NCBI GenBank assembly: GCA_003660605.1
Contig: QMUN01000084.1
Location: forward strand, 1 to 5,011
Origin: Thermococci archaeon
Lineage (GTDB): Archaea > Methanobacteriota_B > Thermococci > Methanofastidiosales > B48-G16
DNA: 5,011 nucleotides
Direction: 5' to 3'
In this document: one piece after another, positions 4,990-5,011 of the stretch
Numbering within the stretch: position 1 is the first letter of the stretch
Layout of the letters: each line of letters starts with the position of its first letter
Program-made: the position numbers and the translations under genes
The notes under the pieces: generated by a model
Seen by the model: the letters and a program-made list of their open reading frames with translations, nothing else
What the model was told of the DNA's origin: nothing
Database searches by the model: none

Positions 4990-5011
4990 CTCTAAAAAAA
5001 TAAAAAAAGAA
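4990..5011 (-). terminator. T-tract upstream of the two-TM pair, possible terminator of a gene beyond the right edge
   Basis: Read on the minus strand, two seven-T runs separated by one A, then AGAG, directly precede the first ATG. No BRE/TATA-like pair is visible here, so this is more like the 3' end signal of a minus-strand gene outside the window than a promoter. Too little sequence is present to be sure. Confidence 0.25.

Noticed and set aside
1..5011. CRISPR array, insertion sequence, attachment site or defence island
   Set aside because: No regularly spaced repeats, no transposase or integrase, no terminal inverted repeats, and base composition looks even across the window.

Overview
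The window looks like a stretch of a low-GC, anaerobic archaeal chromosome. Three things suggest archaea. Ribosome binding sites are repeatedly of the GGTGA or GAGGAGAT type, 4-8 nt before ATG. The divergent intergenic region carries A-rich BRE plus TATA-box pairs rather than -35/-10 boxes. Gene ends are followed by T-tracts without hairpins. A tungsten-type aldehyde:ferredoxin oxidoreductase with a private polyferredoxin fits an anaerobic, probably amino-acid- or peptide-using organism. The genus cannot be named, and a bacterial source such as a Thermotogae-like organism is less likely but not excluded.

Left part (1-1936, minus strand): a two-gene operon. A small cytoplasmic protein with sixteen cysteines (four [4Fe-4S] clusters) is followed after 1 nt by a member of the aldehyde:ferredoxin oxidoreductase family, whose last roughly 100 residues lie beyond the left edge. 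Together they form a W/Mo-bispterin catalytic subunit plus electron-transfer subunit, the arrangement known from P. furiosus WOR5, AorAB and BamBC. All catalytic landmarks are visible, but the cluster motif has one extra residue (CX2CX4C).

Middle (1937-3499): a 186-bp divergent regulatory region with promoter motifs in both directions and a pair of near-identical 9-bp repeats between them. It is followed on the plus strand by a complete dihydropyrimidinase/hydantoinase with every metal ligand present. Its start is best placed at 2123, not at the upstream in-frame ATG at 2087. The shared control region hints that the oxidoreductase and the hydantoinase may be co-regulated, but no N-carbamoylase or other catabolic partner is visible.

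Right part (3524-5011): two plus-strand genes, a DUF2226/DUF4388-like protein with a C-terminal winged-helix-like segment and an 82-residue protein resembling a lone double-psi beta-barrel/AbrB-like domain, form a probable operon. They converge with two minus-strand genes for small two-TM proteins, which overlap by ATGA. The convergent stop codons are only 2 bp apart and sit in one perfect 10-bp palindrome. No RNA genes, CRISPR arrays, insertion sequences or long repeats were seen. The largest stretch without a gene is 186 bp.
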